NCBI GenBank assembly: GCA_002084765.1
Contig: NBMB01000038.1
Location: 1 to 26,595, forward strand
DNA length: 26,595 nt
Source of the DNA: Candidatus Cloacimonetes bacterium 4572_55
Lineage (GTDB): Bacteria; 4572-55
Direction: 5' to 3'
The first letter of the stretch is position 1. The number at the start of each line of letters is the position of its first letter. The notes below the pieces were generated by a model. That model saw only the letters and a program-made list of their open reading frames with translations, had not been told where the DNA came from and made no database searches. Positions 9,401 to 16,143 of the stretch are shown here, piece by piece. The position numbers were made by a program, and so were the translations under genes.

Positions 9401-11572
9401 GATTTTGACCTGGATTTTTGTCCCAGCCTCAACGCAATCGGTCTGTGAGTTGTCTCGGACAGCCATGCTTACGGTATACAATCCAGGCTCGGTATAATAA
9501 TGAACCGGTTTGGGTCCCGTTCCGATCGAGCCGTCTCCGAAATCCCAGATATATTCTGTAATATCGCCGTCTGGATCATAGCTCAGGGAACCGTCAAAGT
9601 TGACTTTCTCGTTGATGCAGGAGATGGGATCGCCGGAAGCGATTGGAATCGGAAGCGCGTTGATATAAACTTGGGTGACATTTATATCACGGCTTGTGTC
9701 TGTTCCAGAGTTGTCGTCCACAGTCAGCGTCACAGTATAGACGCCTGGGTTTTCGTACACATGACCGGCTTGGACTCCAGTCGCGGACCCGCCGTCGCCG
9801 AAATCCCAAGTATAGGTGACAATCTCGCCATCCTCGTCCCGTGACGCGCCGCCGTCAAATTGGATTTCCTCACTGACGCAAGCGGCTCTCGGAGCGCCTG
9901 GATCCGCGTTCGGCGGACGATTGACGGTGACAATCATTTGATCCACGTCCTCGTCGCAATCCGTACCGGAATGGTCTCGAGTGGTCAACGTGACCGTGTA
10001 GGTTCCGGGTTGGCGATAGGAGTGAACCGGAGTCGCTCCCATACGAGGGGCTGATCCATCTCCGAAGTCCCAGATATACGTCAATTGATCGCCGTCCGGG
10101 TCTTTGGATTCCAGGCCGTCAAAAACGACTGTCAGTCTGCCGGTCAATTGATCTGGTCCAGCGTTTGCCACGGGCGGCTGATTGATCACCACAAATAATT
10201 CGTCAGAATCGGAGTCGCAGATTGTTTCCGAATCGTCGGTGACTTTCAATTGGACTTTATAGCGTCCGGATCCGGAAAAGCTGTGGCTCACAACCTGTCC
10301 CTCGGCTGTGGAACCGTCGCCAAAGTCCCATTCGTAACGGATAATCTGCCCGTCGTTGTCATAAGAGCGATTGCCGTCGAACAGGAATGTCTCGCCTGCG
10401 CAGCCTTTCATATTTACTCCCGCCTCAGCGACCGGAGGATCGTTGATTACCACAGGTATAATCTTGGTGCTGACCTGGCAATCGGTGGACGAGTTATCAG
10501 TAGCGGTGAGCATCGCCTGATATTTGCCAGGACGGAGATAGCGGTGCGTGGTGCGGATGCCGGTACCGGTTGTGCCGTCTCCAAAATTCCAGTCATACGT
10601 GATTTGGTCGTTGTCCGGGTCGGTTGTGCCGGACGCGTCAAATGAGACAGTAGAGCAGTCGGAGTCGTTTTTTGCGATGGTCGTTTGCGTCTGGATTTCC
10701 GGAGCGCGATTTTGGGGACGCATGGAGAGTGGATAATGGATCAACAATCGCTCTTTGGCGACGCCGTCCTCGACATAGATTGTCATATCGTTATTCCGAG
10801 AAGGACCGCCTTTTGTCAGGATCGCCCACAGATCAACCGATTCGCCGGATTGCACACGTACCGGATTCATCGCCCATTTGTCATTTCCATAATCTTTGAG
10901 ATAAACATCGGGTCGAACCGGGGTTCTCAGATAGAGAACTTTTGAGTCGTCGTTATCAAAGGCGTACGTATTGACCGGCGTTTGGTTTGCTATCGGTGGA
11001 GAGAAGGCAAGCACGACCACATCAGTCTCATTTTTTGGCTGACGGAAGCAGACCTCGTCAACAAAATAGAGGGCTTTAGGAACTTCAATATAGTCGTTCT
11101 CAGAGCTGCTCACACGTACATGGAAAAGGTTGCCGTCGTCGCCGGTCACGCCTTCCACTTGAAGGATAAAAAGAAAATGTGAACCCACAGATTCGCCTTG
11201 AGATGGATCTATGGAAAAAAGAGTTGCCCAGTGATTATCGACTGAGCGGTCTTCACCAAAGGTCTTTTCCTCTAAAACAGAGCCGTGGCCCTTCAAAAGA
11301 CGGAAGGTCGTGGTAGTATTCCAACTTCCATTTATTTCATCTCTGGAGTCGCCACAATCCGGGTCAAATACCTGGATATACATTTTCTCCCCGTGCGTTG
11401 TCGGGATATGGAATTGCACCTCCTGAACAAAGTCGTTATCGCCCCACCAGGTCGGGCATTCGTTGCCGAATGTGACCAAAAACGCCTGGTCTTCGACAGA
11501 TACTTGAGCCTGAGCCTGAATCGCAAAAGCAATAATAATAAAAATAAAAAGCGTAAAAAATCGCTTTTTCAT
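6467..11572 (-). CDS. Very large secreted protein with 16 PKD domains
   Basis: Residues 1-22 form a clear Sec signal peptide (KKR start, a hydrophobic run, then AQAQA). Residues about 23-285 are an unrecognised N-terminal domain. The rest is 16 tandem PKD (polycystic kidney disease, Ig-like) modules of about 88 residues, each with FDG, YxWDFGDG and GxYxVxLTVxDDS motifs followed by NxPPxAxAG. Module 14 has lost the WDFGDG core (YTWMIANNT instead). Nearly every module has one Cys near its start and one after the DDS motif, which suggests one disulphide per domain. It ends right after the last PKD module (PPDPEIEKQ) with no T9SS tail, LPXTG or membrane segment, so the protein is probably released or periplasmic. 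The start is supported by AAGGGGGAGA before the ATG. PKD arrays usually act as spacers or adhesion stalks; no enzyme domain is visible. Upstream on the same strand lie the REC-PAS and SLBB genes. Confidence 0.93.
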   Translation of the reverse strand: MKKRFFTLFIFIIIAFAIQAQAQVSVEDQAFLVTFGNECPTWWGDNDFVQEVQFHIPTTHGEKMYIQVFDPDCGDSRDEINGSWNTTTTFRLLKGHGSVLEEKTFGEDRSVDNHWATLFSIDPSQGESVGSHFLFILQVEGVTGDDGNLFHVRVSSSENDYIEVPKALYFVDEVCFRQPKNETDVVVLAFSPPIANQTPVNTYAFDNDDSKVLYLRTPVRPDVYLKDYGNDKWAMNPVRVQSGESVDLWAILTKGGPSRNNDMTIYVEDGVAKERLLIHYPLSMRPQNRAPEIQTQTTIAKNDSDCSTVSFDASGTTDPDNDQITYDWNFGDGTTGTGIRTTHRYLRPGKYQAMLTATDNSSTDCQVSTKIIPVVINDPPVAEAGVNMKGCAGETFLFDGNRSYDNDGQIIRYEWDFGDGSTAEGQVVSHSFSGSGRYKVQLKVTDDSETICDSDSDELFVVINQPPVANAGPDQLTGRLTVVFDGLESKDPDGDQLTYIWDFGDGSAPRMGATPVHSYRQPGTYTVTLTTRDHSGTDCDEDVDQMIVTVNRPPNADPGAPRAACVSEEIQFDGGASRDEDGEIVTYTWDFGDGGSATGVQAGHVYENPGVYTVTLTVDDNSGTDTSRDINVTQVYINALPIPIASGDPISCINEKVNFDGSLSYDPDGDITEYIWDFGDGSIGTGPKPVHYYTEPGLYTVSMAVRDNSQTDCVEAGTKIQVKINNPPVAVLGDDIHTCSSTVQFDGTASHDSDGEVVEYFWDFGDGTTGSGARVAHLFPEKGVYNVTLTVRDDSNMSCDSHSTYFRVFFNHPPIAEAGQEVTVCVGENLPFDGAFSQDIDGEVASYTWDFGDSAPLATGAQATHSYDKPGNYIAALTVTDNSSGDCNVHTGYRFITVNKPPIAEAGPNSVVCTDEIANFSGSGSSDLDGKVTRWQWDFGDGSPMKEDQNVRHSFISPGVYTVTLTVFDDSRTGCDSNSDQLTVTVNDPPIAVAGDDINTCSTTISLDASQSHDPDGGNLTYLWDFGDGSSPQSGVKATHMYSKSGTYPVKLTVCDDSESECACNSDVLTIFINEPPVADAGGDMALCRGELSVFNGSRSFDPEGGVLDYVWNFGDGSEEIHGVASPTHAYEEMGVYTATLTVIDDTGLPCHASMDKLVVTISESPVAYAGDDVSICANMGVEFDGSNSTDSDGVVNSYYWDFGDGSFTGGATPVHSYSRSGSYTVTLTITGDELPGNCDNTSSDQLIVTVLESPIAHAGDDQISCANNSLSFDGSLSRSESHQITSYQWDFGDGSTGSGMRVDHSYAQAGLYEVALTVKNDTDSECNSDTDYIKVLINDTPIADAGADQILCVNNLTRFNGKESKDQDGSIVSYQWEFGDGSTSSGVNPAKTYQEAGSYVTKLTVTDNSLTECNVATKEVTIIINQPPLANAGVDQTVCVGETVTLDGGDSTDPDGSVTEYTWMIANNTVKQGKTATQVFDKPGVYDVTLRVKDDTETECSTATDAIKIIVNQRPISVAGADRFVCPDQDIHFDGSQSTDFDGDISRYSWDFGDGVTAEGEKVTHAYQKSGVYEVKLTVYDDSNTECNQHVSDLTVVVNHPPVADAGVEMTYSCVGCVYDDVQFDGTASFDPEGGRLFYSWDFGDGSNGGGPNPRHAYSAPGVYTVTLTVTDDSGLSCNKATDTITVKANRPPDPEIEKQ

Positions 11573-11618
11573 TTCTCCCCCTTAGGAAAAATACGAAAAA
11601 TTAAAAAAAATAGAAAAA

Positions 11619-11747
11619 TGAGCCTATCCTGAATAATTCACCTCTTAATCTGCGTAATCTGCGGATTAATCTGCGGATCGAACTCTCGTGTCGACGAATA
11701 ATTCAGGCTATATTACCCACCGTCAAGACTGCTTTGGAATGAGCCTA
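11619..11747. repeat. Small inverted/direct repeat unit around dispersed-repeat copy 2
   Basis: CCTGAATAATTC at 11628-11639 and GAATAATTCAGG at 11696-11707 are inverted repeats matching at 11 of 12 positions. They bracket the dispersed repeat. The 9-mer ATGAGCCTA occurs as a direct repeat further out, at 11619-11627 and 11739-11747. No ORF lies inside. The layout resembles a tiny non-autonomous element with target duplication, but the lengths are short enough for chance. Confidence 0.35.
11645..11680 (+). repeat. Dispersed 20-bp repeat, copy 2 (with a partial second unit)
   Basis: It reads TTAATCTGCGTAATCTGCGG followed at once by ATTAATCTGCGGATC, so the core is present one and a half times. 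It lies in the intergenic gap between the REC-PAS gene and the PKD gene. Confidence 0.7.
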
Positions 11748-11770
11748 GGAAATTTCTCGTTTTTGTCCAT

Positions 11771-12628
11771 CTACTGATCCAGAAGTCTTTTAAGAAATTT
11801 GACCTCCTGCTCTGCAACTTCCGCTCTTTCTCGCTGCTTCCGCTCTTCCGCCTGTGCCTTTTCCAGCTGCTTTTCGATTTCTTTGTATCGAGTCATATCC
11901 CGAAAGATGCCTTTCGCGTAAAGCGCGCCGTTTCCCGTCTGTTCAGAATTGAGCGTGCCGGATACAAAAACTGTTTTGTGATTCTTGGCGATAAATCGAA
12001 GTTCCAATTTGCCGCACTTTTCGTCCAGGATCAAATTTTTAAATTCCGCTTCGTAACGGGCAAGGTCCTTCGGATGAATCACGTCAATGATTGAGAGATT
12101 ATATAGTTCTTCTTCAGAGTAACCGAGAACGCGACACCATGTGTGGTTGACATACGTGAATGCTCCTCCGGAGTCCACGCATTGGATCATTGCATCCGCA
12201 TTCTCGAATAACTCATGGGACCGAGTTTTTTTTTTCTTCGACACTGTGCCGATGGGTTGGGCGCGGACGCGTTGTTCCGCTATCTTCAGACGCACTCGGA
12301 GCAGGTCAAAGTTGATCGGTTTTGCAAGATAGTCGTCAGCTCCCGCGCCCAAGACAGCTTCTAAGTCGCGCGGGCGGGTGTAGGCTGTGCATACCAGGAT
12401 CACGCATTCATCGCCGCGGGGTAGACCACGAATCCGGCGGCATACCTCCAGTCCATCTATGTCGGGCAAGCCCAGATCCAGGATGATAAGCGGATAAAAT
12501 TGGTTTCGGAAATTTTCTACTGCTTTTTCACCGATACTGCAGGTTGTGGTCTTATTCCCGAACGCGCCGATAAAGCGAGCCAGCAGTTGTTGAATGTGCC
12601 TATCATCCTCAATAATCATCACTTTCAT
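11771..12628 (-). CDS. REC-PAS response regulator without a DNA-binding output domain
   Basis: Residues 1-120 are a receiver domain: acidic pair EDD at 7-9, phospho-acceptor Asp51 in IILDLGLPDIDG, Thr81 in CTAYT and Lys103 in AKPINF. A short basic linker (KKKKTR, 131-136) leads to a PAS domain (about 138-255) with YVNHTWCRVLGYSEEEL and a PAC-like end, GIFRDMTRYKEIEKQL. The last 30 residues (EKAQAEERKQRERAEVAEQEV) form a charged coiled coil. There is no HTH, GGDEF, EAL or histidine-kinase module, so output must go through protein contact, probably via the coiled coil. It is the next gene after the SLBB protein on the same strand (80 bp gap), suggesting joint expression. AGGAA precedes the ATG. 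Confidence 0.88.
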   Translation of the reverse strand: MKVMIIEDDRHIQQLLARFIGAFGNKTTTCSIGEKAVENFRNQFYPLIILDLGLPDIDGLEVCRRIRGLPRGDECVILVCTAYTRPRDLEAVLGAGADDYLAKPINFDLLRVRLKIAEQRVRAQPIGTVSKKKKTRSHELFENADAMIQCVDSGGAFTYVNHTWCRVLGYSEEELYNLSIIDVIHPKDLARYEAEFKNLILDEKCGKLELRFIAKNHKTVFVSGTLNSEQTGNGALYAKGIFRDMTRYKEIEKQLEKAQAEERKQRERAEVAEQEVKFLKRLLDQ

Positions 12629-12708
12629 TATAAATTCCTATATTTCTATCAGATTATGAAGAGCATAACATATTTTTTTACAGAAAGTTATGAGGAGAAC
12701 GCCGGATG

Positions 12709-13989
12709 TCAGAGCGACGATAGAGCGATAGCGGATATCACCACGCTGGCGACGCCGATCACCGGCGAGAGATACTCTTGCAAAGTCACGCTGAAACGAC
12801 GCGGGACCTTGATCGTATCGCCGCGATACGGAAACGCGGTTTTGTCCGGTGTGGATTCATTTCCTGATGAATTGATTAATTTCCATCCCGAGCCGCTTCC
12901 ATAGCGGGAATCCAGTCCCCCAGCTAACCCGATATAATCAGAGAGGCTCAGATTGGGAGAATATGGATACGCGCCAGGGCGCGCCACATCTCCTGTCACA
13001 TAGACCACGTCCTCGATTTTCGGCGCGGTGATGGTTCCCCCATGAATTAGAGGCGAATCTCTTGTCTCTCCCACCGGATCGATCAGGTTTATGATCCTTT
13101 TTTCTGACCGCCCGTTCTCTTGATATTCATAGAGAAGATGACGGAGATCCGCGTCTACGCCAAAATTCCGGAAGGTCGAGAGCAGCGTGCGTACCGTTTC
13201 GCCCTGCCCAAATTCATAAAATAGACTGCGCTGGGATTGGATGGGAATCAGTGTTGACGCTGTCGAGTTCTCCTGTTCCAATGGAATAAGCGAAGTCCCG
13301 ATCTGGAGGGCACCACGAAACTCCACTGCTTGTGTGATTTGGGGAATAATCACACAATCTCCTTGCTGGATAAAAGGATTTGACCCGTCATTATGATTCA
13401 GATAAAAGTCCAACAAATTGTATATAGAACTGTCGCCGCTTTCATGATGAATCGTAATCCGCTGCCAACTGCCCCGGGTGTTGATACCTCCAGCTGCTGC
13501 CAATAAATCGACCAGGCGAGTCCCGCCAGAAATGATGTATCCCCCAGGTGCGACAATATCGCCTAACACCATGGCTCGAAAATAGCGGGGACGCGCCAAA
13601 TTGACCGAAAAATTATCAAATTTGTAATATTTTCCAACGCCGTCGGATAATATCCGGGAGCATTCAGCCAGAGTCTTGTTCCGCAGATCAAACACGCCGA
13701 CTTTGGGGACGGAGATCACCCCGTCAGCCATGATCGGCAGAGAAAGGGTTATCGGTAAATCGCCCCAGATTCCTATCTGGAGCAGGTCGCCCGGACCCAC
13801 GATATAGGATTCAGGGTCTATCGGCTTTTCCAATACAAAATCGAGTGGGACGTCCGGCGGCTTAAAGGTCTGTTCTAAAAATTCTTCTGAATTAAAAAGA
13901 GACTCCGAGTCAATTTCCAGCAAGCCCTCTGTATAACCGTTTGATATGCTCAAAAGGCATATTATAAAAATATTGGATAGTATCTTCAT
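12709..13989 (-). CDS. Polysaccharide export (Wza-like) SLBB-domain protein
   Basis: I place the start at 13989 (MKILSNIFIICLLSISNG), which gives a signal peptide; an in-frame ATG at 14061 adds 24 unlikely residues encoded by a dispersed repeat. The 426-residue mature order is: signal peptide 1-20, poly-export N-terminal domain with YIVGPGDLLQIGIWGD at 62-77, then SLBB beta-grasp domains with MVLGDIVAPGGYIISGGTRL at 140-159 and VVYVTGDVARPGAYPY at 328-343. A short C-terminal hydrophobic helix (about 408-426) could be a membrane anchor. The family forms or gates outer-membrane channels for capsule or exopolysaccharide. No glycosyltransferase, Wzc kinase or flippase is nearby, so the exported substrate cannot be told. 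Confidence 0.88.
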   Translation of the reverse strand: MKILSNIFIICLLSISNGYTEGLLEIDSESLFNSEEFLEQTFKPPDVPLDFVLEKPIDPESYIVGPGDLLQIGIWGDLPITLSLPIMADGVISVPKVGVFDLRNKTLAECSRILSDGVGKYYKFDNFSVNLARPRYFRAMVLGDIVAPGGYIISGGTRLVDLLAAAGGINTRGSWQRITIHHESGDSSIYNLLDFYLNHNDGSNPFIQQGDCVIIPQITQAVEFRGALQIGTSLIPLEQENSTASTLIPIQSQRSLFYEFGQGETVRTLLSTFRNFGVDADLRHLLYEYQENGRSEKRIINLIDPVGETRDSPLIHGGTITAPKIEDVVYVTGDVARPGAYPYSPNLSLSDYIGLAGGLDSRYGSGSGWKLINSSGNESTPDKTAFPYRGDTIKVPRRFSVTLQEYLSPVIGVASVVISAIALSSL

Positions 13990-14019
13990 TTTTTCCCGTC
14001 TTTTCCAGTCCGTTATTTG

Positions 14020-14040
14020 TCCGCAGATTACGCAGACTAG
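14020..14040 (-). repeat. Dispersed 20-bp repeat, copy 3
   Basis: The plus strand reads TCCGCAGATTACGCAGACTAG, whose complement matches the consensus core CTGCGTAATCTGCGGA exactly. It lies in the leader of the SLBB gene, about 31 nt upstream of its ATG. Confidence 0.7.
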
Positions 14041-14143
14041 AGCCAGATTAGTATAACTCATATAGGGTATTCAAGTCAAGCCTCAAGTGAAATATTATTG
14101 AGAAAAATAGAACTATTGCTCTCCGGCGTCCTGTTGACATGAC

Positions 14144-14169
14144 CCTAAAAGTTTTTGAAAACCCTTAGG
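14144..14169. promoter_or_regulatory. Imperfect palindrome in the divergent promoter region
   Basis: CCTAAAAGTTTT and AAAACCCTTAGG pair at 10 of 12 positions around a TG centre. It lies between two divergently read genes and upstream of the plus-strand promoter, so a repressor or activator operator is possible. There is no T tract on either side, which argues against a terminator. Confidence 0.35.
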
Positions 14170-14198
14170 CTCTTTGATAAGAACTAGAATAAAAGTAC

Positions 14199-14227
14199 TT
14201 GCGCAGTAAAAAAAAAAATGCTATAAT
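14199..14227 (+). promoter_or_regulatory. Sigma70-like promoter for the pfkB-rsmA-yibQ-TPR-dut run
   Basis: TTGCGC at 14199-14204 and a perfect TATAAT at 14222-14227 are spaced by 17 nt that include a run of eleven A. It lies about 107 nt before the PfkB start and is the best promoter in the gap. Confidence 0.55.
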
Positions 14228-14333
14228 AGCCCATATATTTAATCGAAATAATATGTTATCGCGTTTACTTAAGATATTGGTTTAAGCGTTGAAAAACGTA
14301 CATTATTCATATTTTCATATTAAGGGAGACCTC

Positions 14334-15236
14334 ATGGCTATATTGGTTGTCGGATCTGTCGCGTTAGACACGATCAAAACCCCGACGGGTAAAGTGGAAG
14401 ACGCTATTGGCGGCTCAGCGATTCACTTCTCAGCCGCGGCGAGTTTTTTCTCTCCGGTACGTGTTGTGGGCGTTGTGGGACCGGATTATCCGTATAAGAA
14501 GATCGGTTTTTTGAAAAAACGAGACGTCGATCTTTCCGGATTGGAGACCGCTGAGGGAGAGACGTTTCGCTGGAGCGGAGAATATACCCACGACTGGAAT
14601 TCTGCGATCACGCATGATACGAAGTTGAATGTATTCAAGACTTTTTCTCCAAAAATTTCCGATTCGTTTCGTCAGAGCCAATTTTTATTTTTGGCGAATA
14701 TCGACCCGACTCTCCAACTGCAGACGCTGGATCAAGTCGAGAAGCCGCTGTTGGCTGCTATGGATACCATGAATTTTTGGATTCAAGGGACGAAGCGGGC
14801 GGAATTGTTAGAAGTTCTAAAGCGGGTTGATCTCCTGCTCATCAATGATGGCGAGGCAAAAATGCTCTCCAAAAAGAATCACCTGTTGGATGCGGCTCAG
14901 GCGATTTTGCAAATGGGACCCCAGACCCTGGTGATCAAAAAAGGCGAGCATGGCGCGGTCCTTTTCCATAAGAATGAGATATTTTCACTGCCTGCATATC
15001 CGACAAAAAATATTGTTGATCCAACCGGCGCGGGCGATAGCTTTGCCGGCGGCTTTATGGGATTTTTGGCAAAAGCCGGTGATCTGAGTCAAAATAATAT
15101 GCGTCGAGCTGTAGTTTACGGCAGTGTCATGGCTTCCTTCATGGTGACGGATTTTAGTTGCGATCGGATGCGAACGCTCACAGCGGAAGATATTGCAGTG
15201 AGATACAAAAATTTTTGTGAGCTGGTGCGGTTCTAA
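14334..15236 (+). CDS. PfkB-family sugar/nucleoside kinase
   Basis: This 300-residue ribokinase-fold enzyme transfers phosphate from ATP to a sugar-type hydroxyl. The family signature is DPTGAGDSFAGGFMGF with the catalytic base Asp235 within TGAGDS; the N-terminal GGSAIHFSAAASFF (26-39) fits the substrate-binding strand. I chose ATG 14334, preceded by AAGGGAGA, over an upstream TTG at 14289 because MAILVVGSVALDT is the normal family beginning. The substrate cannot be read from sequence: the protein lacks features I could tie to fructose, ribose or adenosine. It leads a tight plus-strand run, and rsmA starts 15 nt after it, so they are very likely co-transcribed. Confidence 0.9.
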   Translation: MAILVVGSVALDTIKTPTGKVEDAIGGSAIHFSAAASFFSPVRVVGVVGPDYPYKKIGFLKKRDVDLSGLETAEGETFRWSGEYTHDWNSAITHDTKLNVFKTFSPKISDSFRQSQFLFLANIDPTLQLQTLDQVEKPLLAAMDTMNFWIQGTKRAELLEVLKRVDLLLINDGEAKMLSKKNHLLDAAQAILQMGPQTLVIKKGEHGAVLFHKNEIFSLPAYPTKNIVDPTGAGDSFAGGFMGFLAKAGDLSQNNMRRAVVYGSVMASFMVTDFSCDRMRTLTAEDIAVRYKNFCELVRF

Positions 15237-15251
15237 TAAACGAGGTATATC

Positions 15252-16139
15252 TTGTCACATTCTACGAAATTTTATACGTCGTCAAAAAGAACGGATTTGC
15301 GTCCGAAAAAGAGTCTGAGCCAGAATTTTTTGATCGACGACGACGTGGCTTATCGGATTATAGAATCGTTAGATTTGAGCCCGGAGGAATGTGTGGTGGA
15401 ACTGGGAGCGGGTCGAGGCGCACTGACCCGCTTGTTGTTCAAAGAAACGCCACGAGTGGTCGCTATCGAGATGGATCGGCGATTCTGCAATGAACTTCGG
15501 GAGAAATTTGGACGCTTCGAGCAGTTCCAACTTATTGAAAAGGATATGCTGAAATTCCCTCTCGAACAGGTGTATCGGGAGTGCGGCGAGGAGCGGTTCA
15601 AGGTGGTTGGCAATCTCCCATATCACATCACCGGACCCATCCTATTTAAGCTGATCGACGAGCGGGAATACAGCCATTTTGCCGTCTTGATGATGCAGTT
15701 GGAGGTCGCAGAGCGGCTGGCAGCGGATCCGGGCGGCAAACAATACGGAATTCCTTCCGTTATCACCCAAATGTACGGGGATCCGGAGATTCTATTTCAT
15801 GTGCCGCCGGAAGCCTTCCGCCCCCGTCCGAAAGTGCAGTCGGCTGTGGTCAAAATATCCTGGCGAGCGGAGCCGTCGGTCTCAGTCTCCAATGAAAAGC
15901 TCTATTTCCAAATCGTGAAGAGGTGCTTTTCCCAACGGAGAAAGATGATACGGAACACCTTGACTGGCCTGCTTGATATTCATAAAGAGAACCTCCCGGT
16001 TATCGAGTCGGAATCGTCGGTTGCACTGTCGAGACGACCGGAGACTTTAAGTCTGGAAGAGTTTGCCCGTCTGACAACGGCTGTCGAAAATACGCAGAAA
16101 AACAATCGATCTCGAATCGATCCAAAAAATATGAGATGA
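15252..16139 (+). CDS. rsmA: 16S rRNA (adenine1518-N6/adenine1519-N6)-dimethyltransferase
   Basis: It dimethylates two adjacent adenines in the 3' terminal hairpin of 16S rRNA, using SAM, late in small-subunit assembly. The N-terminal KKSLSQNFLIDD (19-30) is the family hallmark. SAM motif I is VVELGAGRGALTRLL at 48-62, the catalytic motif NLPYHITGPI is at 121-130, and the C-terminal helical part has PPEAFRPRPKVQSAVV. The length of 295 is normal. The start is TTG: GAGG lies at 15242-15245, and no ATG or GTG lies upstream of the conserved N-terminus in frame. The stop is 4 nt before the next gene, indicating an operon. Confidence 0.97.
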   Translation: MSHSTKFYTSSKRTDLRPKKSLSQNFLIDDDVAYRIIESLDLSPEECVVELGAGRGALTRLLFKETPRVVAIEMDRRFCNELREKFGRFEQFQLIEKDMLKFPLEQVYRECGEERFKVVGNLPYHITGPILFKLIDEREYSHFAVLMMQLEVAERLAADPGGKQYGIPSVITQMYGDPEILFHVPPEAFRPRPKVQSAVVKISWRAEPSVSVSNEKLYFQIVKRCFSQRRKMIRNTLTGLLDIHKENLPVIESESSVALSRRPETLSLEEFARLTTAVENTQKNNRSRIDPKNMR

Positions 16140-16143
16140 GAAT

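Larger units (their letters stand above)
13990..14333. other. Divergent intergenic region between the SLBB gene and the PfkB gene
   Basis: This 344-bp gap holds dispersed-repeat copy 3 (14021-14040), a near-perfect inverted repeat at 14144-14169, and a plus-strand promoter at 14199-14227. A second TTGACA at 14134-14139 has no partner -10 at normal spacing. No additional coding sequence was recognised. Confidence 0.6.

Noticed and set aside
6701-10645. A series of plus-strand open frames of 60-270 codons opposite the PKD gene
   Set aside because: They are antisense shadows of the repeated PKD coding pattern: similar peptides recur in step with the PKD modules and none resembles a known protein or has a convincing ribosome site.
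6600-10700. Regular repeats of about 260 bp that might suggest a tandem DNA repeat or CRISPR-like array
   Set aside because: The periodicity is that of the 88-residue PKD modules; the DNA copies have diverged and only protein motifs are conserved.
13990-14061. An N-terminal extension of the SLBB protein from an ATG at 14061
   Set aside because: It would bury the signal peptide and is encoded partly by dispersed-repeat copy 3; the Met at 13989 gives a normal secreted protein.
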